A stretch of 24,369 nt of DNA, from positions 1 to 24,369 of the forward strand of contig JAIRST010000043.1 in the NCBI GenBank assembly GCA_031255325.1. The letters run 5' to 3'. Source of the stretch: Holosporales bacterium. GTDB lineage: Bacteria > Pseudomonadota > Alphaproteobacteria > UBA3830 > JAIRMZ01. Under the pieces are notes generated by a model. The model saw only the letters and a program-made list of their open reading frames with translations. It did no database searches and was not told the origin of the DNA. Positions 7,625-15,459 of this stretch are shown piece after piece; position 1 is the stretch's first letter, and each line of letters opens with the position of its first letter. The position numbers were made by a program, and so were the translations under genes.

Positions 7625-7760
7625 TTTTATTAATTGTCAAAATTAAAAATATGTGATGTAAAATTCTCTTCGCAATATTTCGTAAGGAAAGTTCTTGTTA
7701 AAAACAGTTTCTAAATTTCTGGAAAAGTTGTAAAAATCGTCTTAGAAAAATGAATAGCGC

Positions 7761-9092
7761 ATGTCTTTGAGGATATTTTGTGTAATTTTAGCCGCAGGGA
7801 AGGGTACTAGATTACGGTCTAGCTTACCTAAAGTTTTACATCTTATTGGCGGGATACCGTTACTTGGGTACTGTGTTTTATCGGTGCAAAAGTTTGGTGT
7901 TGATAAAACTACACTCGTTGTGTCACCAGATTTATGCGATGTAGTAACGCAATTACCCAAGGAAGTAGAGGCATCACATCTTTCCTGTGTTGTCCAGGAT
8001 CCTCCACGAGGAACAGGAGAGGCTTTGCTGTGCGCCTTGAAAGAAATACCTGACACGGCGCAATGGGTGCTTGTTCTTTATGGAGATACACCTCTTGTAA
8101 CAGTAGAAATGCTCCAGGCACTTGCGCGAAAAACGGCAGAACGTCCTAAAACTGGTGTTGTGATTTTGGCCACGCGTCCACAAGAAGCAGGAAGTTATGC
8201 ACGCCTTATCGAAACATCTGATAGGTGCGGAATTGCTGCTATCATAGAAGCAGAGGAAGCCAATGAAACAGAATTGAGCTTAGACCTTTGTAATGCTGGT
8301 GTGTTGTTGCACCGCGATGTTGCTTTAGCGCTCACACCGCATATTAAACCTCGCTTGGGGCGAGAGATTTTTCTGACGGATATTGTTGCTTTAGCCCATG
8401 CGGAAGGATGGCATTGCACTTATGTCGAAGGCTTGGCAGAAGATCTGAGGGGGGCAAACACACGGGCAGACTTAGCGGTTTTGGAAAAAACATTCCAACA
8501 AAAAGCGCACCTTAATGCTTTGGAAAGGGGCGTTACTCTTATCGATCCGGCAACTGTTTACTTTTCCTATGATACCTACCTTGAGCCAGACGTCACTGTA
8601 TTCCCGCATGTTTTTTTTGCTAAGGGGGTGCATGTAGGCAGCGGAAGTTGTATAGGCCCCTTTTGCGTTTTAGAAGGAGTCTCTGTGGGACGTAATGCTG
8701 TCATCGGGCCTTTTGCACGATTGCGCCCTGGAACGACGCTGGAAGACAGTGTCCGCATAGGCAACTTCGTTGAAGTTAAAAATGCACATGTTGCAAAAGG
8801 AGCAAAAATTAATCATTTAAGCTACATTGGAGACGCCTCTTTAGGAAAGTCTTGCAATATTGGAGCGGGAACCATTACATGCAACTATGATGGTGTACGC
8901 AAGAACAAAACAACGATAGGAGATGGCGCTTTTATCGGGTCTAATACAGCTCTCGTTGCTCCTGTGTGTGTAGCAAAGGACGCTATTATTGGGGCAGGCA
9001 GTACGATAACACACGATATTCCTGAAGGATCCCTTGGGATTACACGAGCGGATTTAAAAATTGTTCCAGAATTTTACAAAAGAAAAAAATAA
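7761..9092 (+). CDS. glmU: Bifunctional UDP-GlcNAc pyrophosphorylase / glucosamine-1-phosphate acetyltransferase
   Basis: GlmU acetylates GlcN-1-P and then couples it to UTP, giving UDP-GlcNAc for peptidoglycan and LPS. The 443 residues have two domains. The N-terminal nucleotidyltransferase shows LAAGKGTRLRSSLPKVLH (10-27), QDPPRGTGEA and YGDTPL (~107-112). From ~250 a left-handed beta-helix of hexapeptide repeats carries NHLSYIGD and NIGAGTITCNYDG of the acetyltransferase site. No obvious Shine-Dalgarno site precedes the ATG, but the start matches the family. The TAA overlaps the glmS ATG by one base (TAATG), indicating coupled translation. Confidence 0.97.
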   Translation: MSLRIFCVILAAGKGTRLRSSLPKVLHLIGGIPLLGYCVLSVQKFGVDKTTLVVSPDLCDVVTQLPKEVEASHLSCVVQDPPRGTGEALLCALKEIPDTAQWVLVLYGDTPLVTVEMLQALARKTAERPKTGVVILATRPQEAGSYARLIETSDRCGIAAIIEAEEANETELSLDLCNAGVLLHRDVALALTPHIKPRLGREIFLTDIVALAHAEGWHCTYVEGLAEDLRGANTRADLAVLEKTFQQKAHLNALERGVTLIDPATVYFSYDTYLEPDVTVFPHVFFAKGVHVGSGSCIGPFCVLEGVSVGRNAVIGPFARLRPGTTLEDSVRIGNFVEVKNAHVAKGAKINHLSYIGDASLGKSCNIGAGTITCNYDGVRKNKTTIGDGAFIGSNTALVAPVCVAKDAIIGAGSTITHDIPEGSLGITRADLKIVPEFYKRKK

Positions 9093-10909
9093 TGTGCGGT
9101 ATTATTGGCATTAATGGAGCAACGGAAGTTTGTTTTGATCTTTTATCAGGGCTAAAACGTCTTGAATACCGCGGATATGATTCGGCAGGTATTGTAACGC
9201 TCTATAATGGGAGCTTTTCTCGGCAGCGTGCTCAAGGAAAGCTTGTCAACTTGGAACGTAAACTTAAAGAATGCCCCGTGCCAGGGAATGTAGGTATTGG
9301 TCATACACGTTGGGCAACGCATGGGGCGCCTACTGAACTGAATGCTCATCCCCACCAAGGAAAACACGTTGCCCTTGTCCACAACGGCATCATCGAAAAT
9401 CATGCCGAGTTGCGCGCCAATTTAAAAGATGTACCTTTCGAAAGCGAAACGGATTCTGAAGTTATTGTACACCTTTTGGATGCCTATCTAGATAAAGGAT
9501 GCGACTGGGGAGAAGCCATACATGCTTTATTACAAGATTTAAAAGGGGCCTATGCGTTAGCGATCCTTTTTAAAGAATGGCCAGACGTTCTTGTTGGGGT
9601 ATGCTCTGGCAGTCCGCTGGTCGTTGGCTATGGAACAGAAGAACGTCTTTTCTTGGCTTCCGATGTTGTTGCTTTTGCTCCTTCTTGTGCAGAAGCAACT
9701 TACTTAGAAGAGGGAGATTGGGTTGAGTTAAACAAAGGCCAAGTAACGATCCATCCCAAAAAAGCGCTAAGTACTGTAACACGTCCGCGTGTACCAATTT
9801 CGCGTGATCAAGAATGTATAACGAAAGAAGGGTACCAACACTTTATGTTGAAAGAGATCATGGAACAACCCACGGTCTTGGACCGTGCCCTGAAAATGTA
9901 TAGGACTCAAGACTGCCAAATCACAAAAAAATATGATTGGAAACAGATTTCTAGCTTGTCTATTATAGCATGTGGAACATCGTTTTATGCAGGATGCGTC
10001 GCGAAATATTGGTTTGAGAAAATAGGGCGGCTGCCTGTAAGTGTGGATATCGCTTCAGAGTTTCGCTATCGGGATCCTACCTTGCTTCCTGGATCTTGCG
10101 CCCTGTTCATTTCGCAATCTGGTGAAACGGCTGACACCATTGCTGCCCTACGTTTTGTAAAACAAAAAGGGATTCCTTGCATTGGCTTAGTTAATGTACC
10201 AGAGAGCTCTATAGCTAGAGAAGCAGATAGTATTTTGCAAACGCAGGCTGGTATTGAAGTCGGCGTCGCTTCAACGAAAGCGTTTATCGCACAGTTAGCT
10301 ATTCTTAGTGCATTAGTTGTTGAAATAGCCAGCCTTCGAGGAACGATTCCACATGAAGAGAAGGCTTCTTTACAGCAAGATCTAATGGCCATTTCCGGTT
10401 TAGTGACCGAGACATTGAAGCTGAGCATACCTTTACAAACGCTTGCCCCTCGCTTTGGACAGTCTAAAACGGCGTTGTACTTAGGCCGTGGCTCTCTATA
10501 TCCCATCGCGTTAGAGGGCGCATTGAAACTGAAAGAGATTTCATACATTCATGCAGAAGGATATGCTGCAGGAGAGCTAAAACATGGCCCTATCGCTTTA
10601 ATAGATGACAAAATGCTCATTATCGTTCTCGCGCCTTATAATGATCTTTTTGAAAAAATACTTTCCAATGTGCAGGAAGTACTCGCCCGAAAAGGCCAAG
10701 TGGTTTTCTTTACCGACACCCATGGAATGCGCGCCTTAGGGCAGCTAGAAAGTCAGATAACAGTGTATATTTTACCAGCCGTCTCACCATTTTTAGTCCC
10801 TATCGTGTACACCATTCCCATGCAATTACTAGCCTATTATGTAGCAACCTTTAAAGGAGCGGATATTGATCAACCCCGCAATTTAGCGAAGTCCGTGACA
10901 GTGGAGTAA
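9092..10909 (+). CDS. glmS: Glutamine-fructose-6-phosphate aminotransferase (isomerizing)
   Basis: GlmS makes glucosamine-6-phosphate from fructose-6-phosphate and glutamine and so feeds GlmU through GlmM. The 605-residue product starts MCGIIG with the nucleophile Cys exposed after Met removal. The glutaminase domain (2-~240) has LEYRGYDSAG and HTRWATHG. Two SIS sugar-isomerase domains follow (CGTSFYAG, SQSGETADT, VASTKAFIAQ, then ALEGALKLKE and AEGYAAGELKHGPIALI). The C-terminus NLAKSVTVE is canonical. It forms an operon with glmU. No glmS ribozyme-type leader is present, as expected outside Firmicutes. Confidence 0.97.
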   Translation: MCGIIGINGATEVCFDLLSGLKRLEYRGYDSAGIVTLYNGSFSRQRAQGKLVNLERKLKECPVPGNVGIGHTRWATHGAPTELNAHPHQGKHVALVHNGIIENHAELRANLKDVPFESETDSEVIVHLLDAYLDKGCDWGEAIHALLQDLKGAYALAILFKEWPDVLVGVCSGSPLVVGYGTEERLFLASDVVAFAPSCAEATYLEEGDWVELNKGQVTIHPKKALSTVTRPRVPISRDQECITKEGYQHFMLKEIMEQPTVLDRALKMYRTQDCQITKKYDWKQISSLSIIACGTSFYAGCVAKYWFEKIGRLPVSVDIASEFRYRDPTLLPGSCALFISQSGETADTIAALRFVKQKGIPCIGLVNVPESSIAREADSILQTQAGIEVGVASTKAFIAQLAILSALVVEIASLRGTIPHEEKASLQQDLMAISGLVTETLKLSIPLQTLAPRFGQSKTALYLGRGSLYPIALEGALKLKEISYIHAEGYAAGELKHGPIALIDDKMLIIVLAPYNDLFEKILSNVQEVLARKGQVVFFTDTHGMRALGQLESQITVYILPAVSPFLVPIVYTIPMQLLAYYVATFKGADIDQPRNLAKSVTVE

Positions 10910-10940
10910 AGGGGTAAGGGAACAATTAAGGGAGATCTGC

Positions 10941-11099
10941 GTGAAAAGAAATATTATAGAAAGAGTTTTAAAAAGGAGGATGCAAAAAATGACCATAAAA
11001 CAGATCTTTGAACTCTATAATAACGGGGATTCCCGATACATTCCCGACACCATTTTTACCTATTTTTCACTTTTAAAGTCCTTGAAGTCTTTCAAATAG
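10941..11099 (+). CDS. Small ORF of unknown function (52 or 36 codons)
   Basis: A GTG at 10941 has AAGGGAG 6 bases upstream. A second in-frame ATG at 10989 has a strong AAGGAGG about 9 bases upstream. Both read the same frame, ending TAG at 11097. The 36-aa form begins MTIKQIFELYNNGD. The 52-aa form adds a basic N-terminus rich in Arg/Lys. No domain is recognised. It lies in the spacer between glmS and the convergent phage block and could be a real small protein, a gene remnant, or chance. The two good ribosome sites favour translation. Confidence 0.4.
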   Translation: MKRNIIERVLKRRMQKMTIKQIFELYNNGDSRYIPDTIFTYFSLLKSLKSFK

Positions 11100-11104
11100 G
11101 CGAT

Positions 11105-11638
11105 TTAAGGTTCTCGTCCCATAAGGACGGCGGTTGTGCGGTCATCTTTGTCACGGCTTCCTCGAGAAGACCCAAATTCGAATCCATAGGCATCTTTTAA
11201 GCATGATCCAAAAATACCAGCAATGGTAGAGATAATCCCTACGGCTTCTCCTGGAAGAGTCCCTTTGTAAAAGATCAGAGCAGAAAGGCAAAAGATAAGT
11301 CCCAACGCTGCAGCAAGTACCATAATATCCCCACGCATGCTTTTCCGTCCTGCCAAAACCGTCATTAAAGTACGTACGCGTTCTTCTTGAATGGATTTCA
11401 AAATACTGTCTTCTAATTGCTCACTTAAAGAAAGTAATTCCGCTTGGAAAAGCTTTACTTTTCCAGGATCTTCCCGAAAAGATCGAATAATTTCCACAGG
11501 ATCCCTGGATTTTGTTACTTGACGTGCTGTCGCAACGACTATTTTGGCATTTGCCTGTGCCGAAGTTCCTGCGATCCACCGCCGGATAACCGGTGCAAAT
11601 TCAACTAAAGATAAAGCTGTAGCAATTGTATGACTCAT
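11105..11638 (-). CDS. Holin-like membrane protein (GTA 3TM-holin type)
   Basis: The 177-residue product has an N-terminal amphipathic/hydrophobic stretch (5-24), a helical, charged middle (25-100), a clear membrane segment at 105-124 and a second at ~129-147. It ends with GFEFGSSRGSRDKD. The GSSxGSxxKD ending after the last hydrophobic segment is typical of the holin family of gene-transfer agents and related phages (PF11351). Location right after an endolysin supports a lysis role. The start overlaps the endolysin stop by 4 bases (ATGA), with AAGGAA upstream. Function is inferred from topology and context. Confidence 0.65.
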   Translation of the reverse strand: MSHTIATALSLVEFAPVIRRWIAGTSAQANAKIVVATARQVTKSRDPVEIIRSFREDPGKVKLFQAELLSLSEQLEDSILKSIQEERVRTLMTVLAGRKSMRGDIMVLAAALGLIFCLSALIFYKGTLPGEAVGIISTIAGIFGSCLKDAYGFEFGSSRGSRDKDDRTTAVLMGREP

Positions 11639-12063
11639 AATACTTCCTTAGAGAGTTTGTAAAAAACGTGGTGTCCCAATGTTAAAAGAGGCTTCTTTCC
11701 TAAAGCCCAGAAAGGCGCTACGGACAGCGCGTGATAATGGTCGGCGCCTTTCGTCAAATCGGGCCATTTTTCTTTTAAAACGTTCTGTGCAATATCCCAA
11801 CATAAATCAAACAGCATTTCTCCACGCATGATTTTCTTGATAAGGATATAGTTCGGATCTTGTACGTTCCAGCAAGAAAACTGTTGAGGTTGCAGGCAAA
11901 TATCGCGGATACTTCCTCCCCAAAAAGTTTTTCTTTGGCCACGGTTGAAAATAACGTTAGCAACAGCAATGAGGGCGGCTATTCCCGTTTTTGCAAATTC
12001 GCCACGTGCTTCTCCATAAACAGTGCGCGCCAAAATATCAACATCCTCAAGGCTGATGAACAT
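11635..12063 (-). CDS. Phage endolysin, SleB-type cell-wall hydrolase
   Basis: The 142-residue product matches the SleB/Hydrolase_2 fold (PF07486). The early motif ARTVYGEARGE carries the catalytic Glu18, followed by ALIAVANVIFNR, then QPQQFSCW, and the closing GADHYHALSVAPFWALG pattern. It hydrolyses peptidoglycan at lysis or entry. There is no signal peptide, so release would depend on the downstream holin, with which it overlaps by 4 bases. AGGAGG lies 5 bases before the ATG. Confidence 0.88.
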   Translation of the reverse strand: MFISLEDVDILARTVYGEARGEFAKTGIAALIAVANVIFNRGQRKTFWGGSIRDICLQPQQFSCWNVQDPNYILIKKIMRGEMLFDLCWDIAQNVLKEKWPDLTKGADHYHALSVAPFWALGKKPLLTLGHHVFYKLSKEVL

Positions 12064-12122
12064 AAATACCTCCTAAAATATGATTGAAATCGAATCGAAA
12101 TGTTGGTGAAATGGAATGTTCC

Positions 12123-12488
12123 TTACAGAAACATTTTCCACACGCCTTGTTCTTTATCTGCAGAAAATTCAGTTGCTTCATGCGTTTGCACGGCGCACCA
12201 TGTATGGGCTTCTCTAGCAACAAGATCCCCTTTTTCATACACTTGTGTTGTTTGCCATTCCCCTTTAGGAACGAAGCGTTGCATTGGAAGTTCGATTTCT
12301 CCCAACACTTGCCCGGATGCATTGAGAAATCGAATATGGGTTTCCTGTTGCTCGATGCTAACGACCCCTGAGGGCGCTTCTTTTGGATTTTCAATAGCAA
12401 GAAGGCGCTTATCTAAATCTTCGAAGTTTGCGTCAACCTCTGCACTCGTTAAAGGGGCTCCCTTAATATGACGGTATGTAATACCCAT
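12123..12488 (-). CDS. Small phage tail/fibre protein with carbohydrate-binding-like module
   Basis: 121 residues. The N-terminus YRHIKGAPLTSAEVDANFEDLDKR (5-28) has the sequence style seen at the start of many alphaproteobacterial phage tail-fibre proteins. Residues 76-119 (GEWQTTQVYEKGDLV...TWCAV..H...F......W) resemble the small W-Y-GD-V-W fold of chitin/carbohydrate-binding modules (CBM5/12-like). AAGGAGG is 7 bases upstream of the ATG. Probably a receptor-contact or baseplate accessory protein; the role is inferred. Confidence 0.6.
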   Translation of the reverse strand: MGITYRHIKGAPLTSAEVDANFEDLDKRLLAIENPKEAPSGVVSIEQQETHIRFLNASGQVLGEIELPMQRFVPKGEWQTTQVYEKGDLVAREAHTWCAVQTHEATEFSADKEQGVWKMFL

Positions 12489-12502
12489 TTTCTTTCCTCC
12501 TT

Positions 12503-13426
12503 TTATGGTGTTGGTTCAAATATGATGTCAACGTTGTTTTCCCAATAGGGATCTTTAAAAAAACTGATCGATCGGTAATTTTTCTGTTGCTCATGACGGT
12601 GTTCCACCGTTAAAGAAAGGCGTCCCTTGGCAATAGCCATTCCTAAGCTTTCTCTTGCCTCTTCTGATACAGTATCGGCAACATGAATTGTACGTCCATC
12701 CAGTACTCCTCCTGCCCAAGCATTGATACCACGTCCTTTCCAGTAACTATATTTTGTGCATACGATGCGTGTTTGTTGACGGAGGTTAATGCATTGAAAG
12801 AAAACAGGTTCCACTGCATCAGGAGAAGCTTTTGCCTCCCAAAATCCTCCATAGCAACGCAAAAGTAACCTTTTTTCTTCTGGCGGAGATCCCGTAGAGA
12901 GCATCCCATAGGAGGTTTGTGTGTAAAAATCACGTATATCTGTCATTTGCATTACAAAAGGTTTGCGATAAAGCGTATCTCCTGCTGCAAAAAGGAATTT
13001 TTCCTTGTTGGTCATCGTGCCACGTACAAATAATGCGTTGCCACTTTGTGCAAACCACACACGCATCACTCCAGCATAGTCTAATCGAACCGCTTTCCAA
13101 CGTGCTCGTCGTGCAAGGTATTGATTGTCCTCATCAATGCCTGTTGTATCCTGATAAAGAAAAGATGCCTGACACGCATGACCATCTTCCAAACGCTCAA
13201 TACGCGGTCGCTCTGTAATGGGCTCAGGAACCATTTTTGCGGAGACCATAATTTTCTTGGGCCAGAGAGATTCTTCTGTATAAGCGCCGCAAGAGGTACG
13301 TCCTTTTCCGCTTCCTATAAAAATGTGCGCCTCTTGAGGAATAAAGGGAGAATCTTCTGTTATTTCCACAATGTTTCCCCAAGAAGCGCCTATTTGGCGC
13401 GCGCGAATGCCGCGATCAATATGCAT
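12503..13426 (-). CDS. Unrecognised phage tail-region protein
   Basis: 307 residues with no signal peptide or membrane segment. I recognise no family. Composition is mixed alpha/beta, rich in aromatics, with FIGSGKGRTSCGAYTEESLW near the start and an arginine-rich, aromatic C-terminal third. It lies between the hub-like 643-aa gene and the fibre-like 121-aa gene, so a baseplate, distal-tail or receptor-binding role is likely from context only. AAGGAAAAG precedes the ATG. Confidence 0.6.
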   Translation of the reverse strand: MHIDRGIRARQIGASWGNIVEITEDSPFIPQEAHIFIGSGKGRTSCGAYTEESLWPKKIMVSAKMVPEPITERPRIERLEDGHACQASFLYQDTTGIDEDNQYLARRARWKAVRLDYAGVMRVWFAQSGNALFVRGTMTNKEKFLFAAGDTLYRKPFVMQMTDIRDFYTQTSYGMLSTGSPPEEKRLLLRCYGGFWEAKASPDAVEPVFFQCINLRQQTRIVCTKYSYWKGRGINAWAGGVLDGRTIHVADTVSEEARESLGMAIAKGRLSLTVEHRHEQQKNYRSISFFKDPYWENNVDIIFEPTP

Positions 13427-13460
13427 TTGTCTTTTCCTTTTTTGTTGAATCCTTAAATCT

Positions 13461-15392
13461 TTATCTTTTTGTTAAAGAAACCCCTTTGGGGGCAGACCAC
13501 GGCTCGCGGATTACGACAGGAATCGTGTGTGTTAAAACTGTTTTAGAGCGCAATTCCTTTAGGTCTATACGGATAGTCGTGCAACATGTTCTTAAGCACT
13601 CTAAAAGTTTTTCAGGTGTTTTTATTTTTTGTTCTGCTAAAAATTTCTCTTGTTCTTCCGGAAAGTTTGAAATGTGGACCCCTTCAATGATATCCTCTAC
13701 TCTCCCGCAAGAAATCCCTATACCCTCAGCTCTGGGAATGTGCTGAGAGAAATCCTCGATATGCACGTTTTCCAAAGTGGTGGCTTGTTTCTGTATATAA
13801 GTTTCAGATTCCGCATAGTCCGCTTCTGCATACAGCTCTTCTCCTAATATATATCCTTCGGAAGGGGCATGCTCGGCTTTCCCAACACCGCATGCCAGTC
13901 TAATTTCCACCCAACGTGTTTGCGTTTTTCCATCAATAATGATACGTGTCTTAACTACTTTTCCCTCAATAGAACCTCCAGGAAGTCTTGGATCTTTCAG
14001 CGAGAGCGCATCCTCAATGGTCACTTCAGCCAAGTCTTCAAACGTTCCGCAAAAAGAGACTTCAAAAGAGCGTGAAGAAGCAGCTAAATAAGATCGTGCA
14101 CGTGCGACAGCGTGCGCAACAGCCATTTGTCCTCGGCGTGTTGTGAAAAAGCTTGCTCTTGAAGAGTCTCCTAATGCTGTTGGAACCTCTCCTCCCCGTT
14201 CCCAAAAAATTTTATCTTCCAAAAACTGTGCGCCGGCGCGATGTTTTTTTAACGCACAATAGTGCCATCCCCCGAAAGAGACCCACTCTCCTTCTTTATA
14301 CCACACAAACCCACGCCACGGGTGTATGTCTTGACGAGGAGCAATAGCGTTCAATTTAAAATGCAAATATTTTACATGCCCCTGTAAAGAGGGACTAGTG
14401 TCTTGTGTAAAAAAACGCAGTTGATGGCGATTCCTTAGAACGAAATGCGCATATTCTTGGCGTTTCTGACGATAATCCCAGGAAAGGACTAACTTCCCCC
14501 TAAACCAATACCGCTTCAAATACACTTTCGTTGGACGTGTATGCATATATTCTGGACGTAGATCATCTTCTTCCTCTTCTTGTACAAAATAGGCCGGCGA
14601 TCGCCGAGGATATATGTTCAGAATTCCCGTCTCTGGAGGAATAATTTCTTCAATGGAGTCTTCCAGCACTTCGTATCCCGAAACATGTAATTTGTACTCA
14701 AGCGCCTGCCAGGATCTTTGAAAATCCTGCCCAGAGTATGTATTGATCGTTTGCCCAGGAAACATTCGGGCGATTACAGGAGCAATATCCATGCATCCAT
14801 AAGCGCGTTGAATCCATTGAACTTCAAGGGTTACGTCGACAGCGTCCCAAGGTTCTGAGCCACGATGCATGCGAAGTGTATCCTGAAAAATGTTCTCTAT
14901 CGTTAAGGTATTCTTTCCTCGATAGAGATCCGAAAGACTGAGCGCGCCATTGACACGATTCCAAGCAAAAAGCGCGGTACGTGCTTCTAATACCTCATGC
15001 GGCATATCTTCTGCTCCTATAGGGACAAACAAAGCATCCCAATAAGGAAAAGTACGTAATGTATTTCCAAGCTCCCGTAACTTTTGGGCAGCATCATCAG
15101 GCTCTGCAATCAGCTCTACTTTTAATAAGGCGCCCTCTAAAGCCACCGGAATTGTAATAATACGTCCACAGAATAAAGGTACGATAGAGCTATTTTCCCG
15201 CTGAAAAGCAATCCGTCCATAAGCCCTTTGCTGGATAGATTCTTGGCGTAAGCGCGGATTAAGTAACGTTACATGGGCAACGGCAAATTCTCCTTCTGCT
15301 TGCGTGATTTCAATCGCGAAGGGATCTTCATCTCCTCTCCACGGCGTTGTAAGGTCAGCGAATTTTTCTGTCCAATCAAAAATAAAACGCAT
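13461..15392 (-). CDS. Large phage tail protein, hub/baseplate-like
   Basis: 643 residues. The N-terminal ~150 residues (MRFIFDW..., FAIEITQAEGEFAVAHVTLLNPR, VPLFCGRI, LRTFPYWDALFV, EARTALFAWNRVNGALSLSD) read like tail proteins of Rhizobium/Methylobacterium-type prophages that hold the hub position. Residues ~359-399 carry a WYKEGEWVSFGGWHYCALKK module similar to the carbohydrate-binding-like module of the 121-aa protein. Residues 272-277 are acidic (EEEEDD). It is the first minus-strand gene after the inverted transporter and has its own candidate promoter. Hub assignment is from memory of family style and from context. Confidence 0.6.
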   Translation of the reverse strand: MRFIFDWTEKFADLTTPWRGDEDPFAIEITQAEGEFAVAHVTLLNPRLRQESIQQRAYGRIAFQRENSSIVPLFCGRIITIPVALEGALLKVELIAEPDDAAQKLRELGNTLRTFPYWDALFVPIGAEDMPHEVLEARTALFAWNRVNGALSLSDLYRGKNTLTIENIFQDTLRMHRGSEPWDAVDVTLEVQWIQRAYGCMDIAPVIARMFPGQTINTYSGQDFQRSWQALEYKLHVSGYEVLEDSIEEIIPPETGILNIYPRRSPAYFVQEEEEDDLRPEYMHTRPTKVYLKRYWFRGKLVLSWDYRQKRQEYAHFVLRNRHQLRFFTQDTSPSLQGHVKYLHFKLNAIAPRQDIHPWRGFVWYKEGEWVSFGGWHYCALKKHRAGAQFLEDKIFWERGGEVPTALGDSSRASFFTTRRGQMAVAHAVARARSYLAASSRSFEVSFCGTFEDLAEVTIEDALSLKDPRLPGGSIEGKVVKTRIIIDGKTQTRWVEIRLACGVGKAEHAPSEGYILGEELYAEADYAESETYIQKQATTLENVHIEDFSQHIPRAEGIGISCGRVEDIIEGVHISNFPEEQEKFLAEQKIKTPEKLLECLRTCCTTIRIDLKELRSKTVLTHTIPVVIREPWSAPKGVSLTKR

Positions 15393-15406
15393 ATGTTTCT
15401 CTCATC

Positions 15407-15435
15407 TTGATTATAGCGAGCATCTTGTTTAAAAA
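15407..15435 (+). promoter_or_regulatory. Possible transporter promoter overlapping a divergent -10
   Basis: TTGATT (15407-15412), a 17-base spacer and TAAAAA (15430-15435) form a plausible sigma70 promoter ending 24 bases before the transporter ATG. Its -35 box overlaps the minus-strand TATAAT at 15410-15415. Confidence 0.3.
15410..15415 (-). promoter_or_regulatory. Candidate -10 box for the distal tail/lysis genes
   Basis: A perfect TATAAT on the minus strand, 17 bases before the ATG of the 643-aa gene. No good -35 box is seen at the right distance, and the leader would be only ~10 bases. It would allow the tail and lysis genes to be transcribed independently of the head genes. Confidence 0.35.
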
Positions 15436-15459
15436 GAGGCAACGTTAAAGAGGTTATCG

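Noticed and set aside
7750..7760. Alternative glmU start at ATG 7750
   Set aside because: It is out of frame with glmU and hits a stop after six codons.
10066..10548. 160-codon minus-strand ORF inside glmS
   Set aside because: Antisense shadow of a highly conserved gene, no ribosome site, low-complexity Ser/Ala/Ile composition.
12084..12471. Plus-strand ORFs of 95-123 codons opposite the tail-fibre gene
   Set aside because: Antisense shadows; the minus-strand 121-aa gene has a strong ribosome site and a recognisable tail-fibre N-terminus.
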